DNA of 64,000 nt from Acidihalobacter sp. (GTDB taxonomy: Bacteria; Pseudomonadota; Gammaproteobacteria; DSM-5130; Acidihalobacteraceae): the NCBI GenBank assembly GCA_027013225.1, contig JALUXU010000057.1:1-64000 (forward strand). The letters run 5' to 3'. Below the pieces are notes generated by a model that made no database searches, was not told the origin of the DNA, and was given only the letters and a program-made list of their open reading frames with translations. Shown piece after piece: positions 21,444 through 32,758 of this stretch. Position 1 is the first letter of the stretch; each line of letters begins with the position of its first letter. The position numbers were made by a program, and so were the translations under genes.

Positions 21444-22451
21444 TCAGCCGGGTTCAATATCACGCAGATGGCGTCCGACCGCCAGCCAAGCGCCTGCCAA
21501 GCCTAACAAGGCGCTAAACGCCAAAAAGCGAATGTTTGTGACGGCGTTCAGTCCATGAAGTTTGAAAGGACTGCCATAGAGGCTGGCCAGGTGTTTTACT
21601 GGGCCACCCATTAGAAAAATGGCGATGCCGACCAGAATCAAGGCCGTCATCCCTCCAAGCAGGCCGAGCCAGAGACCGCCATACAAAAAAGGCCGGCGAA
21701 TGAAGGCGTCGGTGGCGCCAATCAGTTTGGCGACTTCGATTTCCTGGCGGCGGCCGAGTATGTCCAGACGAATGGTGTTGCCGACCACTAGCAATACCGC
21801 CAGCGCAAGCATGCCGCCTACGATCCACGCCGCGCGTTGGGCAATGTCTATTATGGCCAGGAGGCGTTGCACCCAAGCCATGTCCATGCGGATCACTTCC
21901 ACTTGCGGGAGTTTTTTCAGTCGCTCGCTCAGAGCTTGCAGCGCATCGGTCCCTTGTTTCGTCCAGCGTGGATATATAACGATCACGGGGGGTAGCGGAT
22001 TGCCGCCTAGTGCGTCCAGAGTATTGCCAAAACCGGAATAACGGCGAAATTCAGCCAGCCCCTGCGCGGGAGTGATGGCTTTGGTCTTGTCGACTCCTGG
22101 CCATTGAGACAGGGTTTTGCTCAACGCGCGCAATTGTTGGTTGTTCACCGATTTTTTCAGGTAGAGCGTAATTTGCACGCCACGATCGAGTCCATTGACT
22201 AGGCCCTGCATGTTTTGCAAAAGGACGTAAAATCCCGTGGGTAGCGCCAGAGCAATGCCGATGACCGCAATGGTCATGCTGCTTGCCGCCGGAGTACGCC
22301 AGAGTTTGCCGAGGCTGAACATGAGCGCACGGAGGTGATTATGTAGCCATATGGCAACGGGTATCCGGCGATGAGGGGTGTGGGCGCGTTTCGGCGGTAC
22401 CGATTTGGGGCGGGGAGCGCGCCTTGAAGTTGTTGGGCGCGAGCGTTTCAT
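21444..22451 (-). CDS. ftsX: cell division ABC transporter permease FtsX
   Basis: Position after ftsE, 4 TM arrangement, GVQITLYLKK, IRLDILGRRQEIEVAKLIGATDAFIRRPFLY. Confidence 0.94.
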   Translation of the reverse strand: MKRSRPTTSRRAPRPKSVPPKRAHTPHRRIPVAIWLHNHLRALMFSLGKLWRTPAASSMTIAVIGIALALPTGFYVLLQNMQGLVNGLDRGVQITLYLKKSVNNQQLRALSKTLSQWPGVDKTKAITPAQGLAEFRRYSGFGNTLDALGGNPLPPVIVIYPRWTKQGTDALQALSERLKKLPQVEVIRMDMAWVQRLLAIIDIAQRAAWIVGGMLALAVLLVVGNTIRLDILGRRQEIEVAKLIGATDAFIRRPFLYGGLWLGLLGGMTALILVGIAIFLMGGPVKHLASLYGSPFKLHGLNAVTNIRFLAFSALLGLAGAWLAVGRHLRDIEPG

Positions 22452-23124
22452 GCCGGCACTGGCGTCGCGCTGGAGTGTCGAGCGATGCGGCCTTCATGCA
22501 AGGGGATCATGGGCTTTCGCATCAAGCGGATCAGTTCGATGTCATGGCTTGCGATCAAGACGGTCACTCCGACGCGATTGAATTCTTCGAACAACCTCAT
22601 GATTTCCACGGAAAGTTCAGGGTCTAGATTGCCGGTCGGTTCGTCGGCAAGCAAGATGGCGGGTTTGTTCACCACGGCCCGCGCTATACCCACTCGTTGT
22701 TGCTCTCCGGTCGAGAGAGTGATTGGCATGGCGTTTTCTTTGTGCAAAAGTCCGACCTTATCCAGTGCGGCGCGCACGCGGCGAGTGATTTCAGTGTGCC
22801 GCGTTCCGGCAATGACCAGCGGTAGGGCTACATTGTCTCCGACCGTGCGGTCGAACAACAGGTGATGATCCTGGAAGATGATGCCCAGTCGGCGTCTGTG
22901 AAAGGGAATGCGCCGATTTCCAAGCGCCGCCAGATTCTGGCCGGCAACCACGATTTGTCCTCGCGAAGGCCGCTCAATGAGAGCGATGAGTTTGAGTAGG
23001 GTGCTTTTCCCGGCTCCCGAATGGCCGGTAAGAAACGCCATGTCTCCCGCGTTGAGGTGCAAGTTGATGTCGGTCAGCGCTTCCTGCCCAGTCGGATAGC
23101 GTTTGCTCACGTGCTGCAGCAGGA

Positions 23125-23128
<4 letters not shown>
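22448..23128 (-). CDS. ftsE: cell division ATP-binding protein FtsE
   Basis: [48 protein letters not shown]. Confidence 0.96.
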
Positions 23129-24387
<1,259 letters not shown>

Positions 24388-24539
24388 GGTTGCATCCTGC
24401 TAGAGTAATGGCTCCATGAGCGCCTGATGATTCAAGCAAGAATCTCCAGCGGCGATTAGGACACGGCTCTTCCCAATCAATGGTTTCATGAAGCGGGTAA
24501 GTAAGAATTGGCAGTTGAGAATCTAAAGCTGAAGTATAA

Positions 24540-25172
24540 ATGACCAGACGCGCACACCATAGTCGCCATGCAGCCGCGCATGAACTTCGTATCATCGGTG
24601 GCGAATGGAAACGCCGGAAGGTGCGGTTTTTCCCTGTAAAAGGTTTGCGGCCAACGCCGGATCGGGTAAGAGAAACTTTGTTCAATTGGTTGCAAGGGCG
24701 AATCTATGGAAGGCGTTGCCTGGATCTGTTTTCAGGTAGCGGGGCTTTGGGGTTCGAAGCTGTGTCTAGGGGTGCCAGGGAGGCTGTTCTGATCGAACCG
24801 AATCATCTTGCAGCGATCGCTTTACGTGACAACGCGCAACATTTGAAGGCCGAGACGATACAGGTGGAAGAATGCCGAGCGGAGGACTTTTTGCAAGGCG
24901 CGCCCAAGCCTTTCGATCTGGTCTTTCTGGATCCTCCCTTTGGGGAAGACAGGCTGGAGCCGACGATGAAAGCCTTGATGGATGGATGGTTGACTCCTGA
25001 GGCTTATGTCTATGTGGAAAGCGACAAGCCTCTGGAGGAGATGATTCTGTCCCGAAATTTGAGCCTTTGGCGTCAAGGTCGCGCCGGACAAGTAAATTTT
25101 TTCTTGTTCAAAGTGACCGGCAGGAGTGAAAAAATGGAAAACGGTCTGAGTACAGGAGGCGCATTTGAATAA
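24540..25172 (+). CDS. rsmD: 16S rRNA (guanine966-N2)-methyltransferase RsmD
   Basis: LRIIGGEWKRRKVRF…RPTPDRVRETLFNWLQ…CLDLFSGSGALGFEA…DLVFLDPPF. Confidence 0.93.
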   Translation: MTRRAHHSRHAAAHELRIIGGEWKRRKVRFFPVKGLRPTPDRVRETLFNWLQGRIYGRRCLDLFSGSGALGFEAVSRGAREAVLIEPNHLAAIALRDNAQHLKAETIQVEECRAEDFLQGAPKPFDLVFLDPPFGEDRLEPTMKALMDGWLTPEAYVYVESDKPLEEMILSRNLSLWRQGRAGQVNFFLFKVTGRSEKMENGLSTGGAFE

Positions 25173-26676
25173 CGCCTGGATGTGGTTCTGGGTGGTCACC
25201 TTTATCACTACCTCCGTCGTGGCGGTAGTCGCCATGTCATGGGGTGTGCGCCAGAAGCGCGAAGCTGAGCGCAAGGATGCGGAGATTGATGCTTTGAGGC
25301 AGGAAAAAGAAGGGTTGCTGCGCGATTTGGCCCATTCGCAGGCGATTGAGGTTGGATTGCAAGCGCGCCTCGATAGCTTGCAAGAAACTCTACAGGAACA
25401 ACGAGCTCAACTGGGTCAACGGGAGGCGGAGCTGGCCGCCTCGAGAGAGCAGTTGCTTGAACTCAGATCCCAAGAGGCCGAATTGAATGAACGACTGCTT
25501 CAAGAACGGAAATCGGGGGTTGAAAAACTGGCTTTGTTGGAGGAGGCGAGAGCCCGGCTGGCGGATGCCTTCAAAGCGCTTTCATCCGATGCGCTGAAGC
25601 AGAACAACGAATCCTTTCTTCGGTTGGCGCATGAAAATCTTCAACGCTTTCAACAAGGTGCGCAAAATGATCTGGAAAGGCGCCAAAAAGCGATCGAGCA
25701 ACTGACTTTGCCCATTCGCGAGCGCCTGGAGAAATTCGACGGCAAGCTGGATGATCTTGAAAAAGCGAGGTTGGGTGCTTATCGCGCGCTGGATACTCAG
25801 CTAAAGGCGCTGTTGGAAACCCATCTGCCGCAATTACATCGAGAAACGGCCGATTTGGTCAAAGCACTACGCCAGCCTCAGGCGCGCGGGCGGTGGGGAG
25901 AGGTGCAGCTGCGGCGAGTGGTGGAAATGGCGGGGATGCTAGAGCATTGCGATTTCAACGAGCAGGTCAGTCAGACGGCGGACGGCGGCCAACGTTCGCG
26001 TCCGGATTTGATTGTGCATCTGCCGGGCGGACGCCAAGTGGTGGTTGATGCCAAGGCCCCGGTGGAAGCTTACCTCGAAGCCGTAGAAGCCAGTGACGAG
26101 CGATCCAGGATGCAGGCGCTGGCGCGTCATGCCCGACAGGTGCGTGATCATGTCGCCTCGCTGGGTAAGAAGGCCTATTTCGAGCAGTTCGATCCGACGC
26201 CGGAATTCGTGGTGTTATTCGTGCCTGGCGAAGCTTTTTTCTCCGCCGCGCTCGCGCAAGACCCTGGTCTCATCGAATATGGGGCTGAAAACCGTGTCAT
26301 CCCCGCCAGCCCAACCACCTTGATCGCCTTGCTAAAAGCAGTGGCTTATGGTTGGCGGCAGGAATCGATGGCCCAGAACGCTGCCGAAGTGGCTGCCCTT
26401 GGCAAGGAGTTGTACGAGCGTATTGGGGTTTTGGCCGACCACTGGAGTAAAGTGGGGCAGCGATTGAATCAGGCTGTTGATGCCTATAACAGCTCGGTTG
26501 GCACGCTGGAGAGGCGCGTATTGCCAAGCGCGCGAAAGTTTCGTGACCTGCAGGCCGTATCGGCGGAGCGAGAGATCGATGTTCTGGCTCCGCTCACTAC
26601 CGAGAGCCGTCCGCTTACGGCAGCAGAATTATTGCGGGGCGCAGAAGAGGATGAGGCCGATGCAAGCAAACAATGA
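25165..26676 (+). CDS. rmuC: DNA recombination protein RmuC
   Basis: Coiled-coil N-term; RGRWGEVQLRRVVEMAGMLEHCDF…VVDAKAPVEAYLEA; start TTG assigned by ORF track. Confidence 0.92.
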   Translation: MNNAWMWFWVVTFITTSVVAVVAMSWGVRQKREAERKDAEIDALRQEKEGLLRDLAHSQAIEVGLQARLDSLQETLQEQRAQLGQREAELAASREQLLELRSQEAELNERLLQERKSGVEKLALLEEARARLADAFKALSSDALKQNNESFLRLAHENLQRFQQGAQNDLERRQKAIEQLTLPIRERLEKFDGKLDDLEKARLGAYRALDTQLKALLETHLPQLHRETADLVKALRQPQARGRWGEVQLRRVVEMAGMLEHCDFNEQVSQTADGGQRSRPDLIVHLPGGRQVVVDAKAPVEAYLEAVEASDERSRMQALARHARQVRDHVASLGKKAYFEQFDPTPEFVVLFVPGEAFFSAALAQDPGLIEYGAENRVIPASPTTLIALLKAVAYGWRQESMAQNAAEVAALGKELYERIGVLADHWSKVGQRLNQAVDAYNSSVGTLERRVLPSARKFRDLQAVSAEREIDVLAPLTTESRPLTAAELLRGAEEDEADASKQ

Positions 26677-27193
26677 GGCGCGCCCGCCTATCAGGGTCGC
26701 GGATGTGGATCTGGGTTTGCCCGGGCATAGTACAGCCGTCCTGCGGCTATTGTCGCAGTATGCGCGAGATCAAATGGGCGGGGGGAATGACTTACCTGAG
26801 TCGACGAAAAGCCGTATTTTGCCCGAGCTGCGCAAGCGTGAAGACTATTTTGGCGTTTTGGCTTTCGCAGGCGATGATTGCGTTGGTTTGATCAATAGTT
26901 TTGAGGGGTTTTCGACATTTAAGGCCAGGCCTTTGATGAACATCCATGACGTTTTTGTGGTTCCCGGGCAAAGAGGAAGAGGGATTTCGACCTTGCTTCT
27001 CCAGCGTGTGGAAGAAGAGGCGAAGGCCAGAGGGTGCTGCAAAATGACGCTGGAGGTGTTGGAGGGGAACAAGCTGGCACAGGTCATCTATGCTCGCCAT
27101 GGTTTTCATCCCTACACTCTATCTGAAGATTTGGGACGGGCCCTGTTTTGGGAGAAAGAGCTGCCTCTTTCTGATGTCATGGAAGATTGCTGA
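26660..27193 (+). CDS. GNAT family N-acetyltransferase
   Basis: VFVVPGQRGRGISTLLLQRVEEEAKARGCCKMTLEVLEGNKLAQVIYARHGF. Confidence 0.88.
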   Translation: MQANNEARPPIRVADVDLGLPGHSTAVLRLLSQYARDQMGGGNDLPESTKSRILPELRKREDYFGVLAFAGDDCVGLINSFEGFSTFKARPLMNIHDVFVVPGQRGRGISTLLLQRVEEEAKARGCCKMTLEVLEGNKLAQVIYARHGFHPYTLSEDLGRALFWEKELPLSDVMEDC

Positions 27194-27351
27194 GTACGAG
27201 AGAGAAGAAAACCGGGCGAAAAGAGCAGCATTTCGATTCATGGACTGTACGACTCCGGTGATTGCCCCATCGTCCTTCAGGAGAAAGTTTTTCCGGATTT
27301 TGTTGTTGAACTGAAAGAATTTTAAACTCGTTAGTTGTATAGGAGCCCAAG

Positions 27352-28125
27352 ATGAACGCCAGCCCTTATCTGGAAACCGCTTTGCGTGCCGCCAAATCGG
27401 CGGAAGCCGTTATACGACGCTATTGGGATCAGGGCGTTGACGTCACGCTGAAAGCGGATGACAGCCCCGTCACCCAAGCGGATATCGCTGCCGAGGAAGT
27501 GATCAGGAGCACCATTCTCGATAAGTTTCCAGAACATGGTTTTTATGGCGAAGAAAGCGGCAAAACTCGCCAGGAGGCCGAATTGCAGTGGTTGATCGAC
27601 CCAATCGACGGCACCAAGAGTTTTATCCGCCGTACCCCTTTTTTTTCCACCCAGATCGCGTTGTGGCAAGACAATGAAGGCATTCTGGGCGTATCCAACG
27701 CCCCTCTCTATGGCGAGCTGGCGTGGGCAGAGCGCGGCCGCGGCTCATTTATCAATGAGCGACGTGTGTGGGTCAGTGAGGTCACGAGTCTAAGTAATGC
27801 TGCCATTTCACTGGGAAACATTAAGTCGCTGGCGAAATCGCCTGCCTGGTTGCAGCTTGCTGAAATCGTTGCTCAAGTGGATCGAACACGAGGCTATGGA
27901 GATTTTTGCCATTATCACATGCTAGCTGCAGGGCAGATTGACCTGGTCATCGAGTCAGATCTCAATATTCTTGATGTGGCCGCGCTCAGCGTGATTGTCG
28001 AAGAAGCAGGAGGCGTGATGACCCAGCTTGACGGCAAGCCGCTTGGGCTGGAATCAACTTCGGTGTTGGCGGCAGCCACCGCTGAACTGCACGCAGAAAC
28101 ACTGGCACACTTGAAGATCTCATGA
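27352..28125 (+). CDS. inositol monophosphatase family protein (HisN/IMPase-like)
   Basis: GEESGKTRQEAELQWLIDPIDGTKSFIRRTPFFSTQIAL… LDVAALSVIVEEAGG. Confidence 0.88.
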   Translation: MNASPYLETALRAAKSAEAVIRRYWDQGVDVTLKADDSPVTQADIAAEEVIRSTILDKFPEHGFYGEESGKTRQEAELQWLIDPIDGTKSFIRRTPFFSTQIALWQDNEGILGVSNAPLYGELAWAERGRGSFINERRVWVSEVTSLSNAAISLGNIKSLAKSPAWLQLAEIVAQVDRTRGYGDFCHYHMLAAGQIDLVIESDLNILDVAALSVIVEEAGGVMTQLDGKPLGLESTSVLAAATAELHAETLAHLKIS

Positions 28126-28797
28126 TGCGTCGGCTTGCGCCTTGCGAAAGCGCTGGACGGGCGCCTCCATTCTTTTGTCCGGATATTCGCATAGGTCTTT
28201 GATCAGGCATTGATAGCATTTGGGCGCCCGGGCGGTACAGACATATCGCCCATGGAGAATAAGCCAGTGATGGGCGTTGTTGCGAAATTCCGCAGGCACC
28301 ACGCGCATCAGGCGATCTTCCACTTCGCGCACGGTTTTCCCGCGAGCCAGGCCGGTGCGGTTGGCGACCCGGAAGATGTGGGTGTCCACGGCGATGGTTG
28401 GTTCACCAAAGGCTGTGTTCAGTACCACGTTCGCAGTTTTCCGTCCGACACCTGGGAGTTTTTCCAACGCTTCTCGGGAGTGTGGCACTTCGCCCCCATA
28501 TTGCTCGACCAATATTCGACTGGTTGCGATGATATTTTTGGCCTTAGTGTTATATAGGCCAATGTGCTTTATATAAGACTTTAGCCTCTCTTCCCCTAAT
28601 TCGAGGATGGCCTGCGGTGTGTTGGCAACGGCAAAGAGTTTTTCGGTGGCCTGATTGACGCTCTTGTCCGTTGCCTGGGCCGAAAGCATCACCGCGATCA
28701 GCAATTCAAACGGCGAGTGATAACGCAGTTCGGTGGTTGGCTCGGGATTGGTAGTCCGAAGGCAGGCAAAGATGGCGTAACGTTTGGCGGCATTCAT
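28120..28797 (-). CDS. nth: endonuclease III
   Basis: LSAQATDKSVNQATEKLF…LPGVGRKTANVVLNTAFG…VDTHIFRVANRTGLA; Fe-S cysteines at C-term. Confidence 0.95.
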   Translation of the reverse strand: MNAAKRYAIFACLRTTNPEPTTELRYHSPFELLIAVMLSAQATDKSVNQATEKLFAVANTPQAILELGEERLKSYIKHIGLYNTKAKNIIATSRILVEQYGGEVPHSREALEKLPGVGRKTANVVLNTAFGEPTIAVDTHIFRVANRTGLARGKTVREVEDRLMRVVPAEFRNNAHHWLILHGRYVCTARAPKCYQCLIKDLCEYPDKRMEAPVQRFRKAQADAS

Positions 28798-28816
28798 TGG
28801 CGGTGTTTTTGAACTT

Positions 28817-28843
28817 AAAAAAGAACCCCGCCAGGCGGGGTTC
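28817..28843 (-). terminator. rho-independent terminator downstream of the 28869 gene
   Basis: GAACCCCGCCTGGCGGGGTTC followed by TTTTTT on - strand. Confidence 0.8.
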
Positions 28844-28868
28844 ACGTAATTACTCTTCGTTACCGTAC

Positions 28869-29303
28869 TTACACGTGTCGGAAGAGCCCAACGTCAGGAG
28901 CGGGTTCGTAGCGTTCTTCCGCTTCCGTTTTCAGTTTTTTCACCAGTTCTTCATGCTTTTTTTCAAGCTCATGCATAGATTTCTCATTGAGCTTCGGAAA
29001 AATGACTTCCCGTATGAAGCTGCCCAGATCATCAAGAGCGCTGGCCCAGTATTTTCCATTGAGGTGGAAACTGTGGTGAGAGTGCTGACCCATGGGGTAA
29101 TACTTGAAACGATACGCCTCGGTAACTCTCAGGTCGGGATCATTTTCGACAAACTCCTTGGCCCAATCGTACCACCACTTGTAATACGCTTCCTGAGCAG
29201 GCATATCAAAATGATTTTTTTCGAAAAAAGCGCTGATAGTCATGCGCGGAGCAAGGCCATAACGGATGCCACGATGACCAGCAAAAGGGAAGTGACCGGA
29301 CAT
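28869..29303 (-). CDS. uncharacterised protein, 144 aa (MSGHFPFAGHRGIRYGLAPRMTISAFFEKNHFDMPAQEAYYKWWYDWAKEF…)
   Basis: Good RBS (GAGGAG), own terminator; no family recognised. Confidence 0.8.
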   Translation of the reverse strand: MSGHFPFAGHRGIRYGLAPRMTISAFFEKNHFDMPAQEAYYKWWYDWAKEFVENDPDLRVTEAYRFKYYPMGQHSHHSFHLNGKYWASALDDLGSFIREVIFPKLNEKSMHELEKKHEELVKKLKTEAEERYEPAPDVGLFRHV

Positions 29304-29521
29304 GATGTTTTCTCCTCTGAATGTGTCGTCAACTATTTTTGAATTCAATCGCGTTAAAGTCCATCCTGTGAATTGTGTGGCGCAATCGCCTTGCAATCCA
29401 CCCGTAAAGGAAACCCTGATTGATCCGGAATTTCCTGTGGGCCTTGGGGGCCCGCTGTGAATCGAGCGCGTAACTGCCTGATTCAGGTGAGCAGCATCCG
29501 GGGTGGCGCCGGACTCTGCGA

Positions 29522-29554
29522 CTCTGAAAAAATTCGCCCCGAACCTTTTCAGAG
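29522..29554. other. two-tier inverted repeat CTCTGAAAA-AA-TTCG-CCC-CGAA-CC-TTTTCAGAG
   Basis: 9 bp + 4 bp of pairing read directly in intergenic sequence. Confidence 0.55.
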
Positions 29555-29643
29555 GTTCCTAAAACAACCCAGGCGACTCGCCTGATCCATATTCTATCGG
29601 TAAATATATCGCACTCCATCAGGCTTTTCTAATTTCTCGTGAT

Positions 29644-29667
29644 CATTCTTCATTCTTCATTCTTCAT
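29644..29667. repeat. short tandem repeat (CATTCTT)x3
   Basis: Read directly. Confidence 0.8.
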
Positions 29668-29679
29668 GCGTTCATGGCG

Positions 29680-30408
29680 TCATGCCCGTGGTTTTCCTGA
29701 GAGACTGGATTTTTTCGCGCGTGTGCGTTCGATCGCTGCCTGAATGGCCGCCTTGCGTGGATCGTCTCCAGCCCGGTTCTGTGAGGGGTGGGGGTCGAGT
29801 TTGGGCCGTCCGCTTTTTTGTCGGCGTTTGGCCTGCAATCGCTGTAAACGCTTTTGGTGACGCTCTTGAAAGAGCTTGGCACTCTTGCGTCGTCTAAATT
29901 TGCCGAGCAGTCCCGCCAGGCCGGCACTTGTCTCTGCAGCTGGCTGCATATGTATACAGTCCACCGGGCAGGGCGGAAGGCAGAGCTCGCATCCAGTGCA
30001 CTCGATGGAGATGACGGTGTGCATTTGTTTGGCTGCGCCATGAATGGCGTCCACTGGGCAAGCCTGAATGCACAAGGTGCATCCGATGCATGCATTTTCG
30101 TCTATCCAGGCGGTCTGTTTGGGTTTTGTTTGTCCACAATCGGGATCGAGGGGAATGGGTTCGCGGCCCATGAGGCGAGCTATGCGGCGGATACCGGTCT
30201 CTCCGCCAGGAGGGCATCGATTAATATCGGCCTCGCCTCGCGCCACGGCTTCTGCATAGGGGCGGCAGCCCTCGTAGCCGCACTGCCGGCATTGTGTTTG
30301 AGGTAAAATGGCATCCACCCGGTCAGCCAATGAGCGGCCAGAAAACCGGGTGGCCAAGGAGTGTAAAAGGCGTAGATTATGCTTCGGCGGCCTGGGATTG
30401 GTGCGCAT
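29680..30408 (-). CDS. RnfB/RsxB-like electron transport ferredoxin subunit (solitary)
   Basis: [36 protein letters not shown]; two 4Fe-4S motifs [16 protein letters not shown] and [16 protein letters not shown]. Confidence 0.92.
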   Translation of the reverse strand: MRTNPRPPKHNLRLLHSLATRFSGRSLADRVDAILPQTQCRQCGYEGCRPYAEAVARGEADINRCPPGGETGIRRIARLMGREPIPLDPDCGQTKPKQTAWIDENACIGCTLCIQACPVDAIHGAAKQMHTVISIECTGCELCLPPCPVDCIHMQPAAETSAGLAGLLGKFRRRKSAKLFQERHQKRLQRLQAKRRQKSGRPKLDPHPSQNRAGDDPRKAAIQAAIERTRAKKSSLSGKPRA

Positions 30409-30412
30409 CCTG

Positions 30413-31435
30413 TTATTCCCAGCGAAAACTAGCCGCGCCGATGGCGAGAAATATAACGCTCATGCCTAATAGAATAAGGAGCTGAGGCATGATTGTAGCT
30501 AGACCAGCTCCTTCAAGCATGACGGCTCTTGCGGCTTCCAGGACATGAGTAAGGGGGAGTAATTGAGCCAGTTTTCGAATCCAGGGATTGAGGCCGCCCA
30601 GCGAAAACCAAACGCCGGATAGGAACATCATCGGCCAGGTAATCAGATTCAGGACGCCTTCGGCAACTTCTTCACTGCGAAGGCGTGCAGCGATGATCAG
30701 CCCAAGACTGATGAGGTTGATGGCTCCCACAAGAAAAACCAGAAATAGCCCCAGCCATGAGCCGCTCATGGGGAAGTGGATGAGTATTTTTAGTCCGAAA
30801 AAGAGGATGCAGGAAACTAAGAACATAAGCCACAAACGAGACAGTATCTGGGCGAACAGGAATTCATGCGCCCATATAGGGGTGGCCTTGAGTCTGCGCA
30901 GCACACCATTGCGACGGTAGCGCACAATAACATACCCCACGCCATACAATGCCGAGAACATCATGTTCATGGCCAGGATACCAGGCACCAACCAGTACAC
31001 ATAATCGATTTGCACCCCTTTGATGGATTCTTGCAGATAGGGGGCGGTGGATTCTGCGTTTAGCAGCCGTGCCGCCAGGTAGCCTTTTGGGGAGGTTTCA
31101 TTGACCCAATATTGGTGACTATCAGGATTGACCAGCAAATCCAGACGTTGGTGAGCCACCATGGAGATTCCGGCGGCTCGGCTGCTCACGGGAATGAAGT
31201 CGATATAGCGAGTCTCAAAGAATCCGGTGGTCGGGACTTTGCCGATGACGCCGACGGTGAACTGATCCAAAGATTTTCCGGTGAAAGCGAAGGCGAAGCC
31301 GACAATAACGAAAAAAGGTAGAGCGAAATTCCACATAAGCGCCGCACGATCACGCATAAATTCACGGTTGCGCGCATGAAAAAGGGCGAATACGCGTTTG
31401 CAAGTTAGTATGATGAATTGTTGAGGTGCCGACAT
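30413..31435 (-). CDS. ABC-2 type transporter permease
   Basis: Hydrophobic C-terminal half, [43 protein letters not shown]…[30 protein letters not shown]. Confidence 0.88.
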   Translation of the reverse strand: MSAPQQFIILTCKRVFALFHARNREFMRDRAALMWNFALPFFVIVGFAFAFTGKSLDQFTVGVIGKVPTTGFFETRYIDFIPVSSRAAGISMVAHQRLDLLVNPDSHQYWVNETSPKGYLAARLLNAESTAPYLQESIKGVQIDYVYWLVPGILAMNMMFSALYGVGYVIVRYRRNGVLRRLKATPIWAHEFLFAQILSRLWLMFLVSCILFFGLKILIHFPMSGSWLGLFLVFLVGAINLISLGLIIAARLRSEEVAEGVLNLITWPMMFLSGVWFSLGGLNPWIRKLAQLLPLTHVLEAARAVMLEGAGLATIMPQLLILLGMSVIFLAIGAASFRWE

Positions 31436-31715
31436 TTCAAGTTGCGAGGATGTTAGCCGCTTAGTGCAAGTCAAGCTGATGTTGCTGTGGACGCGATAAT
31501 CGTACCCAGATGGTGCTTCTCAAGCCACTAGACTATCGCCTATCTGGGATCGGCCTCCTGATAAGGAAGAGTGCCCGAGGGCGCCCATAACCATGTGGGT
31601 ATGCATCCAACGTCAGTCTGATAGTGTTTCGCTTTTCGCCGCAAAATATACCAAACATGCTCTTGTTAATCAGCATGTTACCGCGTTGACCAGGACCACG
31701 TCATCTAATCGCGGC

Positions 31716-31812
31716 GGAGCGGGTGTCTGCCCGGAAAACGCCGTAAGTACATCCTTGTAGACTCGACGGCGGCCTCCTTGCCGCCGACGTTTTCCGAGCA
31801 GACGCCCGCTCC
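31716..31812. repeat. long imperfect inverted repeat with nested GC hairpin (palindromic extragenic repeat-like element)
   Basis: GGAGCGGGTGTCTGCCCGGAAAACG (31716-31740) vs CGTTTTCCGAGCAGACGCCCGCTCC (31788-31812), 23/25 complementary; inner CGGCGGC…GCCGCCG. Confidence 0.8.
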
Positions 31813-32056
31813 ACTTTTCAACGGCTTACGAATTTAGATGGCAGGGCCCTGCCGGATTGACGGGGGGCGGATGGATTTTTCGGGTGGGTTTCGGGTCGGG
31901 AAAAGAAAACGCCAAAGTCAACGATCCGTATGCCTAGGGTGGTATTTCCTGGAATATGTCCTTAGAATGACGGGTTCTGCGCCTGGATTGGAAATATGTC
32001 CGGCGGAGGTTTTGATTGTGTCAGATTTTGATTAATTAAGGAGACTGGAACGCTAT

Positions 32057-32272
32057 ATGCCTAGTGTACGTGTGAAAGAAAATGAACCTTTTGAGGTCGC
32101 TCTACGCCGTTTCAAGCGTACCTGCGAGAAGGCAGGGGTACTCACCGAGGTTCGTAGCCGCGAGTTTTATGAAAAACCCACCTCGGTACGTAAACGCAAA
32201 GCCGCTGCGGCAGTCAAGCGCCAAATGAAGCGAGTTTCGCGTGAAAATGCGCGTCATGTGCGTTTGTATTGA
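32057..32272 (+). CDS. rpsU: 30S ribosomal protein S21
   Basis: [55 protein letters not shown]. Confidence 0.97.
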   Translation: MPSVRVKENEPFEVALRRFKRTCEKAGVLTEVRSREFYEKPTSVRKRKAAAAVKRQMKRVSRENARHVRLY

Positions 32273-32302
32273 GTGGGATTGAGCATCCAGGAAGCGTCTG
32301 GC

Positions 32303-32758
32303 GTGTCAAACATCAAGAACCGATTGCTCAATGATATCAAGGTCGCCATGAAGTCAGGTGATCGTACGCGCTTGGCCGCTTTGCGCCAGATCAGCGCCGC
32401 CATAAAGCAGGTGGAGGTCGACTCGCGCAAGGTTCTCGAGGATTCCGATGTGATCGCGGTTCTCGATAAGCAGGCGAAACAGCGGCGCGAATCAATCGAA
32501 CAATTTGCCAAGGCGGGGCGGGATGAGCTGGTGGCGAGGGAACAGGCCGAGCTTGAGATTATTCAGGAATATCTGCCAGCGCCATTGAGCGATTCCGAAA
32601 TCGATGCGCTAATTGATGCAGCGCTTGTGGAAACGGGCGCTGCAAGCATCAAAGACATGGGTAAAGTGATGGGGCGCCTCAAATCGCGGCTCCAGGGTCG
32701 GGCTGATATGGCCGATGTCAGTGCCCGCCTCAAAGGATGCCTGAAGTCTGATCTGTGA
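32303..32758 (+). CDS. GatB/YqeY domain protein
   Basis: IKNRLLNDIKVAMKSGDRTRLAALRQISAAIKQ…EYLPAPLSDSEI; probable GTG start. Confidence 0.92.
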   Translation: MSNIKNRLLNDIKVAMKSGDRTRLAALRQISAAIKQVEVDSRKVLEDSDVIAVLDKQAKQRRESIEQFAKAGRDELVAREQAELEIIQEYLPAPLSDSEIDALIDAALVETGAASIKDMGKVMGRLKSRLQGRADMADVSARLKGCLKSDL

